From positions 1 to 5,904 of the forward strand of contig JBJECG010000047.1 in assembly GCA_051870875.1 (NCBI GenBank): a DNA stretch of 5,904 bases, read 5' to 3'. The notes under the pieces are model-generated. The model was not told the DNA's origin, did no database searches, and worked only from the letters and a program-made list of their open reading frames with translations. Numbering within the stretch: position 1 is the stretch's first letter; each line of letters opens with the position of its first letter. A program made the position numbers and the translations under genes. The DNA is from Aphodosoma sp051870875. Its GTDB lineage: Bacteria; Bacteroidota; Bacteroidia; Bacteroidales; Paludibacteraceae. Shown piece by piece: positions 5,849 to 5,904 of this stretch.

Positions 5849-5882
5849 CTACTACTGGTGCGATAAAATCGCGTTAGTTTAA
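5838..5882 (+). CDS. Putative 14-residue mini-ORF or leader peptide
   Basis: AAGGAGG at 5824-5830, seven bases before the ATG, is a near-ideal Shine-Dalgarno site, which is unusual here because the other genes in the window lack one. The ORF encodes MNANYYWCDKIALV and stops at TAA. An 11-bp hairpin overlaps its codons 6-14, a layout seen in leader peptides that control a downstream gene. The window ends 22 bases later, so no downstream gene can be checked. It overlaps the end of the shifted HTH frame. It may equally be chance or the edge of an inserted element. Confidence 0.25.
   Translation: MNANYYWCDKIALV
5854..5878 (+). promoter_or_regulatory. Hairpin within the mini-ORF
   Basis: In plus-strand RNA, ACUGGUGCGAU pairs with AUCGCGUUAGU across an AAA loop: 11 consecutive pairs, three of them G-U. 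UUAAAAAUC follows, so it is not a classical terminator. On the minus strand the three G-U pairs become A-C mismatches, so only a rightward transcript forms the full stem. An attenuator-like or translation-coupled role is an inference. Confidence 0.4.
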
Positions 5883-5904
5883 AAATCATCAAATAAAGAG
5901 CGTT

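Noticed and set aside
1..5904. CRISPR array, tRNA/rRNA gene or complete insertion sequence
   Set aside because: No regularly spaced repeats, no cloverleaf or rRNA-like stretch and no transposase were seen on either strand; the right end may border a mobile element but shows none of its genes.

Overview
The window looks like chromosomal DNA of an anaerobic, fermentative member of the Bacteroidales. The protein families fit this, and so do three promoter boxes matching the Bacteroidetes -7 consensus TAnnTTTG and the A-rich leaders without Shine-Dalgarno sites. The proteins do not allow a confident genus call; a gut lineage such as Muribaculaceae, Bacteroides or Prevotella relatives is plausible but inferred.

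Layout. Positions 1-239 hold no gene I can support, only a possible leftward promoter near the edge. Positions 313-4113, all on the minus strand, form a fermentative acetate/CoA operon transcribed right to left: pta (phosphate acetyltransferase), ackA (acetate kinase), then an acetyl-CoA hydrolase/succinyl-CoA:acetate CoA-transferase family enzyme. A promoter upstream of pta (4196-4231), a strong hairpin between pta and ackA (3053-3093) and a minus-strand terminator hairpin (240-282) frame it. Pta plus AckA turn acetyl-CoA into acetate with ATP gain. The CoA-transferase can release acetate while activating succinate to succinyl-CoA, the entry to the methylmalonyl-CoA/propionate route, so the operon joins two acetate-forming branches.

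Positions 4435-5449 are a divergent regulator/target pair: an HxlR-family winged-helix repressor (minus) with a lone Cys-14, and a small cupin (plus). Their 196-bp intergenic region carries a perfect inverted repeat and three GTAACTT copies beside a good Bacteroidetes promoter for the cupin, which suggests a redox- or electrophile-responsive switch. The cupin's second half and its 3' UTR are strikingly C-rich and G-poor on the plus strand, ending at a perfect 14-bp terminator stem.

Positions 5571-5904 are accessory-looking. They hold the start of a small HTH regulator broken by a +1 shift in a run of eight A, then a 14-codon mini-ORF with an unusually strong Shine-Dalgarno site and an overlapping 11-bp hairpin. 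The window ends before showing what follows. I see no wholly new system; the least explained parts are the HxlR/cupin switch and this right-end remnant.
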